64,000 bases of DNA from CAZGXI01 sp964529715. Lineage in GTDB: Bacteria; Chloroflexota; Anaerolineae; Aggregatilineales; Ch27. The translations under genes were made by a program, and so were the position numbers. Of this stretch, positions 1 through 8,289 are shown piece after piece. Positions within the stretch are counted from its first letter, which is position 1. Each line of letters opens with the position of its first letter. The stretch spans positions 1 through 64,000 of the forward strand of contig CAZGXI010000014.1 in NCBI GenBank assembly GCA_964529715.1, given 5' to 3'. Below the pieces are notes generated by a model, which saw nothing but the letters and a program-made list of their open reading frames with translations, made no database searches and was not told the DNA's origin.

Positions 1-681
1 CAGATGGTGGCGCTGGTCGGCCCGACCGGGGTCGGCAAGTCCACGCTGGTCAGCCTGATCCCGCGCTTTTACGACCCCGTCGCCGGGCGGGTGCTGCTGG
101 ACGGCGTCGATACGCGCACGCTAGAACTGGAAAGCCTGCGGCGGCAGGTTAGCATTGTGCTGCAAGACGTTTTCTTGTTCACCGGCACGGTGCGTGAGAA
201 CATCCGCTTCGGCAACCCCGACGCCAGCGAGGCCGACATCGTGCGGGCGGCGGAAGTAGCCAACGCGCACGCCTTTATCTGCGATCTGCCGAACGGCTAC
301 GATACCCTGATCGGCGAGCGCGGCGTCAAGCTGTCTGGCGGGCAGAAACAGCGCATTTCGATTGCGCGCGCGGTGCTCAAAGATGCGCCGATCCTGATCC
401 TGGACGAGGCTACCTCATCGGTGGATACCGAGACGGAATTGCTCATTCAGGAAGCGTTAGAACGCCTGATGGTCGGGCGGACGACTGTGATCATCGCGCA
501 CCGGCTGTCTACCGTGCGGAACGCAGACCAGATCGTGGTGTTGGAAGGCGCTCGCATCGCGGAGATGGGCACCCACGATGACCTGATTGCCGCCGGCGGG
601 TTGTATCACCGTCTGTACACCGCCCAACGCCAGTTGACCCTCAGCCTGCCGGCGCGGCGAAAGACGGCAGCGGCAGGGTGA
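1..681 (+). CDS. ABC exporter ATP-binding domain, 3' end of gene (5' truncated by window)
   Basis: The reading frame is open from base 1, so the true start and the membrane domain lie to the left; about 226 codons remain. The visible part is a complete nucleotide-binding domain of a type IV ABC exporter. It has Walker A GPTGVGKST near the start, Q-loop in SIVLQD, signature LSGGQ, Walker B ILILDEATSS with the catalytic Glu, and H-loop AHRLST, so all catalytic residues are present. The short tail (RRKTAAAG) has no extra domain. Its 3' end overlaps the convergent histidine kinase gene by 41 bases. The domain call is secure. The substrate, and whether the protein is a homodimer or half of a heterodimer, cannot be told from this fragment. 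Confidence 0.93.
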   Translation, partial: QMVALVGPTGVGKSTLVSLIPRFYDPVAGRVLLDGVDTRTLELESLRRQVSIVLQDVFLFTGTVRENIRFGNPDASEADIVRAAEVANAHAFICDLPNGYDTLIGERGVKLSGGQKQRISIARAVLKDAPILILDEATSSVDTETELLIQEALERLMVGRTTVIIAHRLSTVRNADQIVVLEGARIAEMGTHDDLIAAGGLYHRLYTAQRQLTLSLPARRKTAAAG

Positions 682-3600
682 TGGTAAACACGCTGCCGCG
701 CCCGACCTCGCTTTCGACGCTCAGGGTGCCGCCGTGCAGTTCGACGATCTCCTTCGCAATGGTCAGGCCCAGGCCCGTCCCGCGCACGCCGCTTTCCTCG
801 ACGCGGAAGAACGGCTCAAAGATTTTGCCCAGCATATCTGGGGCGATGCCCACGCCGGTATCCTGCACGCGGATCAGCGCGGCATCCTGCCGGGCCTCCA
901 GCGCCACCGTGATCTGCCCGCCGGCGGGCGTGTAGTTGATGGCGTTGACGACCAGGTTGGTGATCACCTGCGTCAGGCGGTCGAGATCGACCTCGGCGTG
1001 GAGCGGGTCGGGTGGCAGGTCGCCGATCAACCGGATGTGCTTGGATTCAGCTTCGGGCCGCTGCACCTCGATCACGTCGGTCAGCAGGCTTTGCAACACC
1101 ACATCCTGGCGCTCCAGCGTGATCACGCCGCGCTCGAAGCGCGACAGGTCCAGCAGATCATCGACCAGCCGCCTCATGCGGCCCGTCACCAGGTCCATGA
1201 CCCGCAGGTGCTCCTCCAGCTTTTCGGGCTGGCGGCGGATCAGGGCCAGCCGCAGAAGCATGTTGGTGATGGGCGTGCGTAATTCGTGCGAGGCGTTGGC
1301 GATGAATCGCTCGCGTTGGGCCTGGAGCGCCTTGCGCTGGCTGATGTCGTGGATGAGGGCGACGCTGCCCAGCAGTTGGCCGTTCGATAAGGTGACAGCG
1401 GTCATCGTCATACCGGCGTCAAAGATGCTGCCATCCTGCCTGCGAATCTTCAACTCACCCTGCCAGGGTTCACCGCGCTCCCAGGCCTGGATAATGTCTT
1501 GGGTGACCTGTTCGCCGTTTTCGGCAGGCACGATCATCGCCAGCGGCGAGCGGACGGATTCGGCCAGCAGGACGCCGATCCCGTAGCCGGTCAGGTTGGT
1601 GAAGGCCTGGTTCACGTAGCGGACCTGGTTCTGGTCGATGTAGATCACGCCCTCGCCCATCGCTTCCAGGATGGCGACCAGTTCCGCCGTGCGCTCCTCC
1701 ACGCGCTGGCTCAATTCGGCGGCGTGGCGCTGCACCTGGGCGAACAACTGGGCGTTTTGCAGGGCGGCGGCAGCCTGGCCGGCCAAGATCGACAGCAGCT
1801 TCACGTCGGCCTCGCTGAAGGCGTTCGGCTCGTAGCTTTGCAAGGTCATCACGCCGACAACCTGGTCGCCGCTGATCAGCGGCACGTAGACCGCCGAGCG
1901 GGGGGTGGGGCCTTCGCCGACCTTCATGAATTTCGCCCCGGCGTTCTGGTCCGACAGCAGCACCTCGTCATCGACGGTCAACGGCTGGCGGGCGCGGATA
2001 GCCTGGCTGTTCGGCCCTTCGCCCAGTGGTCTGGGCGGGAAAGTGGCCGGGTCTATTTCCTCGTCGTCGATGACAGCAAAGGCACAGGTGAGCAGTTGGG
2101 CTGTCGCGTCATAGAGGGCCAGGATAAAGTATGGCGCAGCCAGGATGTGCTGGACGATCTCCCGGAACATCACCCGACAGATTTCACGCACATCCAACGT
2201 GGTTGTCAGGGTGTGCTCGATCTCATACAGGGCCAGCAGTTCGCGGTTGCGCCGTTCCAGGTCGGCGTTCAGGCGTTCGAGCACAGCGGTGTGGCGTTGA
2301 AGCGCCTGGTAGAACTGCGCGTTTTCCAGGGCAATGGCGGCCTGATCGGCAAACATTTGTAACCGTTCGGCGTGGCCGGCGTTAAAGAAGCCCGGCGTCG
2401 CGCTGTCCAGATTGATGAAGCCGATCACCTGGCCGTGCGACCGGATCGGCGCGGCGGCATAAGATCGTATCCAGGCCGTCGCCGGCATGATGACCCAGCT
2501 CGGAAAGGTCGCCGTGTCGCTGACGACGCAAGGCGTGCCGTTGGCGAACATCTCCCACAGGTTCGGCGTGTCCAGCGGCAGGCTGAACTTTTCGACGTAT
2601 GATCGCATCTTGGCCGGATAGCCGCGCCAGTAGGCCACATGCGCCCGGTTGCCTTCGACGAGCATGATGTTGGCCGCATCATGAGGCACAACACGGCCCA
2701 CATTTGTCAGGATGCGGTTCATCACTTCGTCAAAGTCCAGCACGCTGGTGAGGGCAGCGGCGCTATCGCGCAGGGCCTCGGCCAGGGCACGTTGTTCACG
2801 CTCGGCCTCTTCGGCGCGGCGACGGGCGGTGATGTCCATGATCGACACGAACACTTTGGCCCAGGTCTCGGTATGGCCTGGCGCAATAGACACCGAGACC
2901 AGGGTCTCCAACGGATCGCCTTGCATTGTCTGGCTGGAAACTTCGGTCCTGAAGTGGGTTTGGCCCGCGCTAAAGGCGATTAGCTCCTCTTGAAAGGCCC
3001 GAATGGCATTGGGACCGAGCAACTTTGCCAGATTGCCCAACATTTCTGACCTATCGGCAGCCTGCTGCATGGCAACCGTTGCCTGGTTGACATCGACCAC
3101 CTGGACCAGAGCGGCGCAGTGGGACACGGCCTCTGGGTGGTCCTGGAAGTAGGTCCGCAGATCGTCCACGCCTGCCGCGCGCAGGCTGTCGAGGTACTGC
3201 CTGACTTGCGAGAAATCCTCTTCCCACAGCGAAATGGGCGAGTCCTCGAACAGGCTGCGGTAGCGAGCTTCACTCTCTTGCAACCGGCGCTCGGCCAGCT
3301 TACGCGCCGTGATGTCCTCGTTAACCACGACTGCGCCGGTGATGCGCCCATCCGGGTCGCGCAGCGGCACCGCCGAGTTGAGCATGATCTTGCGCGTCCC
3401 ATCGAAGCACTCGATCTCAAGCTCCTCGTTCAGAGAAGCCTCACCCCGCGTAATGGCGCGCGCGCCGGCCCATTCCTCTGGCCGAACCCGTTCGCCTGTG
3501 CTAAGCCACCAGGCCTTGTACTGGCCGTACTCCTCGATCCCTACATATTTGGCCCCGGCCCAGATCTGCTGACCGGCCGGGTTGCCATAGGCGACATTTC

Positions 3601-5146
3601 CCTCCGCATCGACAAGCCATACGCCGACGGGCAACATCTCCAGCACCTGGCGCAGCAGTTCTTCGCGCTGGCGCAGGGCTTTTTCGGCCTGCTTGCGTTC
3701 GGTGATGTCCAGAGCGGTAAAGGTGACGCCCGCCGAGAGATCGGTGGGGTCGAGGGCGGCAGAACTGAGCAGCACATCGATGATGCGCCCGTCTTTGCAC
3801 TGCCAACGGGTTTCTACCGTACCGACGCCTGTCTCCCTGATCTGGGCGTATTTGACCTGCCCGACATAGTCGAATTCAGCGTCATCCGGGTAGATCATGC
3901 GCGCGCTTTGCCCGATCAGTTCGGCGGCGGTATAGCCGGTCATGCGACACATCTGATCGTTGACCCAATGAAACACCCGGTTGACGACCAGGCCGATGCC
4001 AGCCGTCGTGGCCCGGAGAATGCTACTCAAGGTGCTTTCGCTGTGCCGCAGCGCCGTCTCGGCCTGCTTGCGCGCTGTGATGTCGATGGCGTAGATGCGC
4101 GCCGTGTTGAACTCAGCGTTCAGGCTGATGGCCTCGGCGAACACATTGCCATTGAGTTCGACCTCGCGGCTGAAGGTCTGCCGTTCGCGCACGGGCAGGG
4201 CGGCCAGGATTTCGCCCATGTCCGGCGGGAAGAAGGCGCGTACGTCCGTTAATCCATGTGCCTGAAGGGCTTCTATGGTGGCAGCGTTGGCATACATGAC
4301 CTGCCCGTCCGCGTCGATTTCGATCACCGGGTTGGGGTTCAGTTGCGGAAAGGAGGCCAGATGGCGGATTTTGCGTTCTGCCTCCTCATGCTTGCGGCGC
4401 ATCCGCAGCGCCGTGATGCCGTAGGCCAGGTCGCCGGCCAGCTCTTCGAGCAAGGCTGTTTCCTGCGCATCAAAGGCATCGGCCTCGTCGGCGTAGACGA
4501 CCAGTACGCCCAGGACCTGCCCTTCGATGCGCAAGGGAACCGCGCAAACGGAGACATGGCCGTACTTCTGCATCACCTCGCGCAGACCGGCGTAGGCCGG
4601 GTCCGTCGGGATGTGCTGGATCAGACGGAGTGTGCCCGTGCGCACGGCCATGTCCGGTGCGACGCCGTTAAATGCTTCTTTTCCCTGGGTTAAGTAAAGC
4701 TGCTCAATGGCCTGGGCCGCCACTCCATCGGCGGCGACGGGGCGCACCGTCGGCGGCTCACCTTGTTCAACAAAACCGATCCAGGCGGTGCGATACCCTC
4801 CAGCTTCGACAGCAACCCTGCACACGGCTTGCAACAGGGTTGTTTCGTCGCCGGCGCGGATGATCGCCTGGTTGGCATTGCTGAGCACGCGGAAGGCGCG
4901 GTTGGCCCGGCGCAGCGCCCGCTCGGAAGCGCGGATCAGGACGTACAGCAGGATCGATGTCATGACGAAGAAAAAAGCGTCCTTGATCGCGTCGAGCAGG
5001 GGATATGCCTCCGCTTCGGCAACGGCGCCCAGCAACCGGTCGGTAAGCAGCATCCACAGGATGCCAACCAGCAGGTACGCGCCAACGATGCGGAGGGGCG
5101 GCAGGCGTTGGATGGGTGTTGCCGGAGCTGCCGGTGAGTCGGTCAT
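641..5146 (-). CDS. Multi-sensor PAS/GAF histidine kinase, 1501 aa
   Basis: Membrane sensor kinase that should autophosphorylate on His and pass phosphate to an unlinked response regulator. In order: two membrane helices (about residues 18-42 and 53-73), GAF (about 85-250), four PAS/PAC modules (about 265-790, several ending in the usual DITxRKxAE linker), two GAF domains (about 800-960 and 980-1150), a fifth PAS (about 1165-1285), HisKA with FIANASHELRTP (His about 1287), and HATPase_c with NLVVNAINYTP, DTGVGIAP and GTGLGL. There is no receiver domain. The frame is open upstream to 5347, but the ATG at 5146 is preferred: GGAGGA lies 8 bases upstream and the membrane helix follows directly. 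No regulator gene is adjacent. The ligands of the GAF/PAS domains are unknown. Confidence 0.93.
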   Translation of the reverse strand: MTDSPAAPATPIQRLPPLRIVGAYLLVGILWMLLTDRLLGAVAEAEAYPLLDAIKDAFFFVMTSILLYVLIRASERALRRANRAFRVLSNANQAIIRAGDETTLLQAVCRVAVEAGGYRTAWIGFVEQGEPPTVRPVAADGVAAQAIEQLYLTQGKEAFNGVAPDMAVRTGTLRLIQHIPTDPAYAGLREVMQKYGHVSVCAVPLRIEGQVLGVLVVYADEADAFDAQETALLEELAGDLAYGITALRMRRKHEEAERKIRHLASFPQLNPNPVIEIDADGQVMYANAATIEALQAHGLTDVRAFFPPDMGEILAALPVRERQTFSREVELNGNVFAEAISLNAEFNTARIYAIDITARKQAETALRHSESTLSSILRATTAGIGLVVNRVFHWVNDQMCRMTGYTAAELIGQSARMIYPDDAEFDYVGQVKYAQIRETGVGTVETRWQCKDGRIIDVLLSSAALDPTDLSAGVTFTALDITERKQAEKALRQREELLRQVLEMLPVGVWLVDAEGNVAYGNPAGQQIWAGAKYVGIEEYGQYKAWWLSTGERVRPEEWAGARAITRGEASLNEELEIECFDGTRKIMLNSAVPLRDPDGRITGAVVVNEDITARKLAERRLQESEARYRSLFEDSPISLWEEDFSQVRQYLDSLRAAGVDDLRTYFQDHPEAVSHCAALVQVVDVNQATVAMQQAADRSEMLGNLAKLLGPNAIRAFQEELIAFSAGQTHFRTEVSSQTMQGDPLETLVSVSIAPGHTETWAKVFVSIMDITARRRAEEAEREQRALAEALRDSAAALTSVLDFDEVMNRILTNVGRVVPHDAANIMLVEGNRAHVAYWRGYPAKMRSYVEKFSLPLDTPNLWEMFANGTPCVVSDTATFPSWVIMPATAWIRSYAAAPIRSHGQVIGFINLDSATPGFFNAGHAERLQMFADQAAIALENAQFYQALQRHTAVLERLNADLERRNRELLALYEIEHTLTTTLDVREICRVMFREIVQHILAAPYFILALYDATAQLLTCAFAVIDDEEIDPATFPPRPLGEGPNSQAIRARQPLTVDDEVLLSDQNAGAKFMKVGEGPTPRSAVYVPLISGDQVVGVMTLQSYEPNAFSEADVKLLSILAGQAAAALQNAQLFAQVQRHAAELSQRVEERTAELVAILEAMGEGVIYIDQNQVRYVNQAFTNLTGYGIGVLLAESVRSPLAMIVPAENGEQVTQDIIQAWERGEPWQGELKIRRQDGSIFDAGMTMTAVTLSNGQLLGSVALIHDISQRKALQAQRERFIANASHELRTPITNMLLRLALIRRQPEKLEEHLRVMDLVTGRMRRLVDDLLDLSRFERGVITLERQDVVLQSLLTDVIEVQRPEAESKHIRLIGDLPPDPLHAEVDLDRLTQVITNLVVNAINYTPAGGQITVALEARQDAALIRVQDTGVGIAPDMLGKIFEPFFRVEESGVRGTGLGLTIAKEIVELHGGTLSVESEVGRGSVFTITLPLPSFAAPAG

Positions 5147-5275
5147 CTGTTTTGTCCTCCGGTCTCTGGCGGGCCGGTCGATAGACATCCTACGGCCAGG
5201 CAGCGTGCGGTGTCTGGCTGGGTCTGCCCGACGCGGCAATGCAGGAATACCGGAATCGAGGCAGGACACATTTTT

Positions 5276-5281
5276 ATTATA
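5276..5281 (-). promoter_or_regulatory. Possible -10 box for the histidine kinase
   Basis: TATAAT on the minus strand, about 130 bases upstream of the kinase start, with no good -35 box. The whole 5147-5485 interval separates two divergent genes. Besides this box and the one at 5440 it holds nothing I recognise. Confidence 0.35.
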
Positions 5282-5439
5282 CGGCATTATCTCCTGGCGG
5301 ATAGCGCCTTTCGTAATAGATGTGGTAGTTATAGGTTGTGTTGCCATCTGATGGCCGGCGACAGCTGTTCTGATGCGCCTCTGATGGCCCTCTCAGCAAA
5401 GGTTAAGCCAGCAGCCGCGTCTTTGCGCGGGATTATGCG

Positions 5440-5445
5440 TATAAT
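5440..5445 (+). promoter_or_regulatory. Possible -10 box for the BI-1 family gene
   Basis: TATAAT preceded by TGCG, resembling an extended -10 element, 40 bases before the start codon. No convincing -35 box is visible. Confidence 0.4.
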
Positions 5446-5485
5446 CTGAGTAGAACCTGGGGCTTGAGATTCAAAGGAGGGTGTG

Positions 5486-6211
5486 ATGTCATATTACAAC
5501 AACCCCTGGAGCGGCGAAGTTACTCCCGCGCCGGCGGCGCGCGTCAGCGTCCAGACCGTGCTGCAGCGGGTCTACCTGTGGATGGCGCTCGGCGCGCTCG
5601 TGACGGCGGGCGTGGCCTTTTTGACCGTGACGAATCCGGTGCTGAATGCCCTGGCGCGCAACCCCATCGTCCTGTTCGGCGCGATCATCGGCGAACTGGT
5701 GCTGGTGCTGGTGCTCAGCGCGGCGCTGCGGCGACTGTCTCCGGCGGCGGCGGCGACGATGTTCTTCGTCTACGCCGGGCTAAACGGCTTTACGCTGTCC
5801 ATCGTCCTGGCCTACTTTGAGGTCGGCTCGATTGTCTCGGCCTTCGTGGCGACGGGCGCGCTCTTCGGCGCGATGACCATCGTCGGCTTCACCACCCAGC
5901 TTGACCTGACCCGTTTCGGCACATACCTGATGATGGGCCTGATCGGGCTGCTGATTGCGATGGTGGTTAACCTCTTCCTGGGCAGCGGCGGCCTGGACCT
6001 GATCATCAGCATCGTGGGCGTGTTGATCTTCACCGCGCTCACGGCCTACGACACACAGAAGATCAAGCACATCGCTGCCGACCCGTCGATCCAGGCCGAC
6101 GGCAGCATCGCCATGAAACTGAGCCTCATCGGCGCGCTGACGCTGTACCTGGACTTCATCAACCTGTTCCTGTTCCTGCTGCGCCTGATGGGTGGCGGCA
6201 GCCGAGACTGA
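5486..6211 (+). CDS. Bax inhibitor-1 (BI-1/YccA/YetJ) family membrane protein
   Basis: A 241-residue protein with seven predicted membrane helices. Bacterial BI-1/TMBIM proteins act as pH-sensitive calcium leak channels (YetJ) or as modulators of membrane proteases (YccA). The C-terminal half shows the family hallmarks: the YDTQKIK segment with an Asp, then LYLDFINLFLFLLR with the second conserved Asp, equivalent to the di-aspartyl pH sensor. The ATG at 5486 is chosen over the in-frame GTG at 5483 because AAAGGAGG sits 5 bases before the ATG. The gene stands alone, divergent from the kinase and convergent with the ABC exporter operon. Family call is secure; the physiological role here is not known. 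Confidence 0.92.
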   Translation: MSYYNNPWSGEVTPAPAARVSVQTVLQRVYLWMALGALVTAGVAFLTVTNPVLNALARNPIVLFGAIIGELVLVLVLSAALRRLSPAAAATMFFVYAGLNGFTLSIVLAYFEVGSIVSAFVATGALFGAMTIVGFTTQLDLTRFGTYLMMGLIGLLIAMVVNLFLGSGGLDLIISIVGVLIFTALTAYDTQKIKHIAADPSIQADGSIAMKLSLIGALTLYLDFINLFLFLLRLMGGGSRD

Positions 6212-6248
6212 GCGCACGCCCGGTGGTTGCTGCTGGGTGCAATGCAGG

Positions 6249-6272
6249 AGGGGCGCAACATGTTGCGCCCCT
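6249..6272. repeat. GTAG-family palindrome, GGGGCGCAACATGTTGCGCC type
   Basis: Perfect 24-base palindrome with core GCGCAACATGTTGCGC flanked by AGGG/CCCT. The same 24 bases recur at 27703 and 42967. It lies between convergent genes and can form a hairpin in either transcript. Confidence 0.85.
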
Positions 6273-6294
6273 GCGATTCGAGAAGAAGGATTGC

Positions 6295-6322
6295 GTCGGG
6301 ACACGATGCGCCGTGTCCCGAC
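6295..6322. repeat. GGGACACG-type palindrome
   Basis: Arms GTCGGGACACG and CGTGTCCCGAC around a 6-base loop. Related inverted repeats with GGGACAC arms occur at 11121 and 16955. Together with 6249-6272 it fills the space between the convergent BI-1 and ABC genes and probably ends transcription in both directions. Confidence 0.8.
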
Positions 6323-6349
6323 TGGAAGTCGCCCAAAAACTGCGAGGAG

Positions 6350-8281
6350 CTATCTGGCCTCTTGCGGCACCGGGACAGATTTGCCGTTGCCGGAAGGGGA
6401 GGCGACCGTCTCTTCCCGCCGGAACTGACTCATGTACAGGTCGTAGTATGCGCCGCGCCGCGCCAGCAGTTCGGCGTGCGTGCCCCGCTCGATGATTTCC
6501 CCGTCTACCAGCATCAAGACTTGCGTGGCGTTGCGGATGGTGCTCAGGCGGTGGGCGATGATGAAGCTCGTCCGCCCGTGTAAAAGCTGCTCCAGCGCCT
6601 TCTGGATCAGGCGCTCGGTGCGCGTATCCACGCTCGACGTAGCCTCGTCCAGGATCAGGATGCGCGGGTTTGCCAGTGCCGCGCGGGCGATGGCGATCAA
6701 CTGGCGCTGGCCCTGGCTCAGGCCCGCCCCGCGCTCGCCCAGCACGGTCTGATAGCCGTCGGGCAACCGCTCGATAAAGGTATCCGCCGAGACGAGCTTC
6801 GCTGCGGCGATTACTTCCTCGTCGCTGGCGTCCAGCCGCCCGTAGCGGATGTTGTTCATCACCGTGTCGGAGAACAGGAACGTGTCTTGCAGCACGATCC
6901 CGATCTGGCTGCGCAGACTGGCAGCGGTCACGTCGCGCACATCGATACCATCGATCTTCACGGCGCCCGCCGTCACATCATAGAAGCGCGGGATCAGGTT
7001 GATGATGGTCGTTTTACCCGCGCCGGTCGGGCCGACGATGGCGATGGTCTGGCCCGGTTCGGCGGTCAGGTTAATGTCGCACAACACCGGCTCGCCCGGC
7101 TTATATTCGGCGCGCACGTTGGTGAATTCGACGCGCCCCTGAATGGGCGGCATATCCGGCGCGCCGGGCTTATCGGTGATGTCCGGCTGTTGGTCCAACA
7201 GCCCGAAGATGCGCTCCCCGCCCGCGATGGCGTTTTGGATATTGGTCCACATCACCGCGATCTGCTGGATCGGCTGGTTGAACCGCTGGGTGTACTGCAT
7301 GAAGGCGAAGACCGTGCCCAACGAGATGATCGACGTGCCCAGCAGTGGCTCGTTGCGCAATGCCGACAGCCCGCCTGCCACCACCACAATTCCCAGCGCC
7401 AGGTAGCCCAGGGCTTCCAGCGTGGGATGAAGGGCGCTGGTGAAGCTGGCCGCGCGCACAGCGGCGTCGCGGTTGGCCGCATTGGTCTGGCGGAACTGCT
7501 CGATGTTTTCGTCCTCCCGGCTGAACGCCTGCGCCTCGCGCACGCCCGCGATGCTCTCCTGCAAATCGGCGTTGACGCTGCCCATCTGCTGGCGGCTCTT
7601 GCGGAAGGCGCGGCGCGCCTGCCCGGAGAAGTACACCGTCGCGGCGATCATCAGCGGCAAGACGGCCATGCTCAGCAGGGCGTAGGGCAGGTTCGTCTGA
7701 AGCATCTTGACGACGATCCATCCCAGCAGCAGCAGGCTGCTGAGCACCTGCACCAGGGTGTTGCTAAAGGCCTGCTGGATCGCCTCCGAGTCATTGGTGA
7801 TGCGGCTCATCAGGTCGCCCGCCTCACGTTCGGCGTAGAACCCTAACGACAGACGGTGCAGGTGGGCGAACAGGTCCACGCGCATCTTGCGCAGGGCGTG
7901 CTGCCCGGCCCAACTCATCGCATAGAACATCAGGCCGCTGGTGATCGACCCGCCAATATACAGCAGCAACAGCGTGCCGACCAGCCCAGCCAGACCGCCG
8001 ATCTTGGCGTCCAGCGAGGCGTCGGGCGGGAGGGTCGTATACCAGCAGGACGTGCTGCCCTGGCTGGGGAACAGGAAACAGTCCACCGCCTGCCCGGTCA
8101 GGTCTGGGGTCACGACCTGCGTCCACGCCTGGACAATCATCAGTATCAGCACGATCAGCAGGGCGAGCAGGTAAGGGCGAAAATAGTGGCCGAAGCGGGC
8201 CAGCGTCGCGCCCAGGTTTTGGGGCCGGCTGGTATCTTGTTGCAGCAGGTGGCGCGGACCGCCACCGGGACCTCCAAACAT
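6350..8281 (-). CDS. Heterodimeric ABC exporter, catalytically competent subunit
   Basis: A 643-residue half-transporter: N-terminal membrane domain (about residues 30-340) and ATPase domain (about 380-630). The ATPase has Walker A GPTGAGKTT, Walker B ILILDEATSS with the catalytic Glu and H-loop AHRLST, but a non-standard signature, LSQGQ. The partner encoded just upstream has a normal signature but a degenerate Walker B and H-loop. That complementary pattern is typical of heterodimeric exporters such as TM287/288, with one consensus and one degenerate ATP site. Eight bases separate it from the upstream gene, so the two are cotranscribed. A TetR gene heads the operon. Drug or lipid export is likely, but the substrate is unknown. 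An AGGAGG lies 13 bases before the start. Confidence 0.92.
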   Translation of the reverse strand: MFGGPGGGPRHLLQQDTSRPQNLGATLARFGHYFRPYLLALLIVLILMIVQAWTQVVTPDLTGQAVDCFLFPSQGSTSCWYTTLPPDASLDAKIGGLAGLVGTLLLLYIGGSITSGLMFYAMSWAGQHALRKMRVDLFAHLHRLSLGFYAEREAGDLMSRITNDSEAIQQAFSNTLVQVLSSLLLLGWIVVKMLQTNLPYALLSMAVLPLMIAATVYFSGQARRAFRKSRQQMGSVNADLQESIAGVREAQAFSREDENIEQFRQTNAANRDAAVRAASFTSALHPTLEALGYLALGIVVVAGGLSALRNEPLLGTSIISLGTVFAFMQYTQRFNQPIQQIAVMWTNIQNAIAGGERIFGLLDQQPDITDKPGAPDMPPIQGRVEFTNVRAEYKPGEPVLCDINLTAEPGQTIAIVGPTGAGKTTIINLIPRFYDVTAGAVKIDGIDVRDVTAASLRSQIGIVLQDTFLFSDTVMNNIRYGRLDASDEEVIAAAKLVSADTFIERLPDGYQTVLGERGAGLSQGQRQLIAIARAALANPRILILDEATSSVDTRTERLIQKALEQLLHGRTSFIIAHRLSTIRNATQVLMLVDGEIIERGTHAELLARRGAYYDLYMSQFRREETVASPSGNGKSVPVPQEAR

Positions 8282-8289
8282 GGTGTTTT

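Noticed and set aside
734..4693. Several open frames of 100-380 codons on the plus strand
   Set aside because: They lie antisense to the multi-PAS kinase, have no family signatures, no ribosome sites, and their composition is what high-GC antisense frames give.
5147..5347. 67-codon N-terminal extension of the kinase
   Set aside because: No ribosome site, no conserved sequence, and a TATAAT lies inside it; the ATG at 5146 has GGAGGA.
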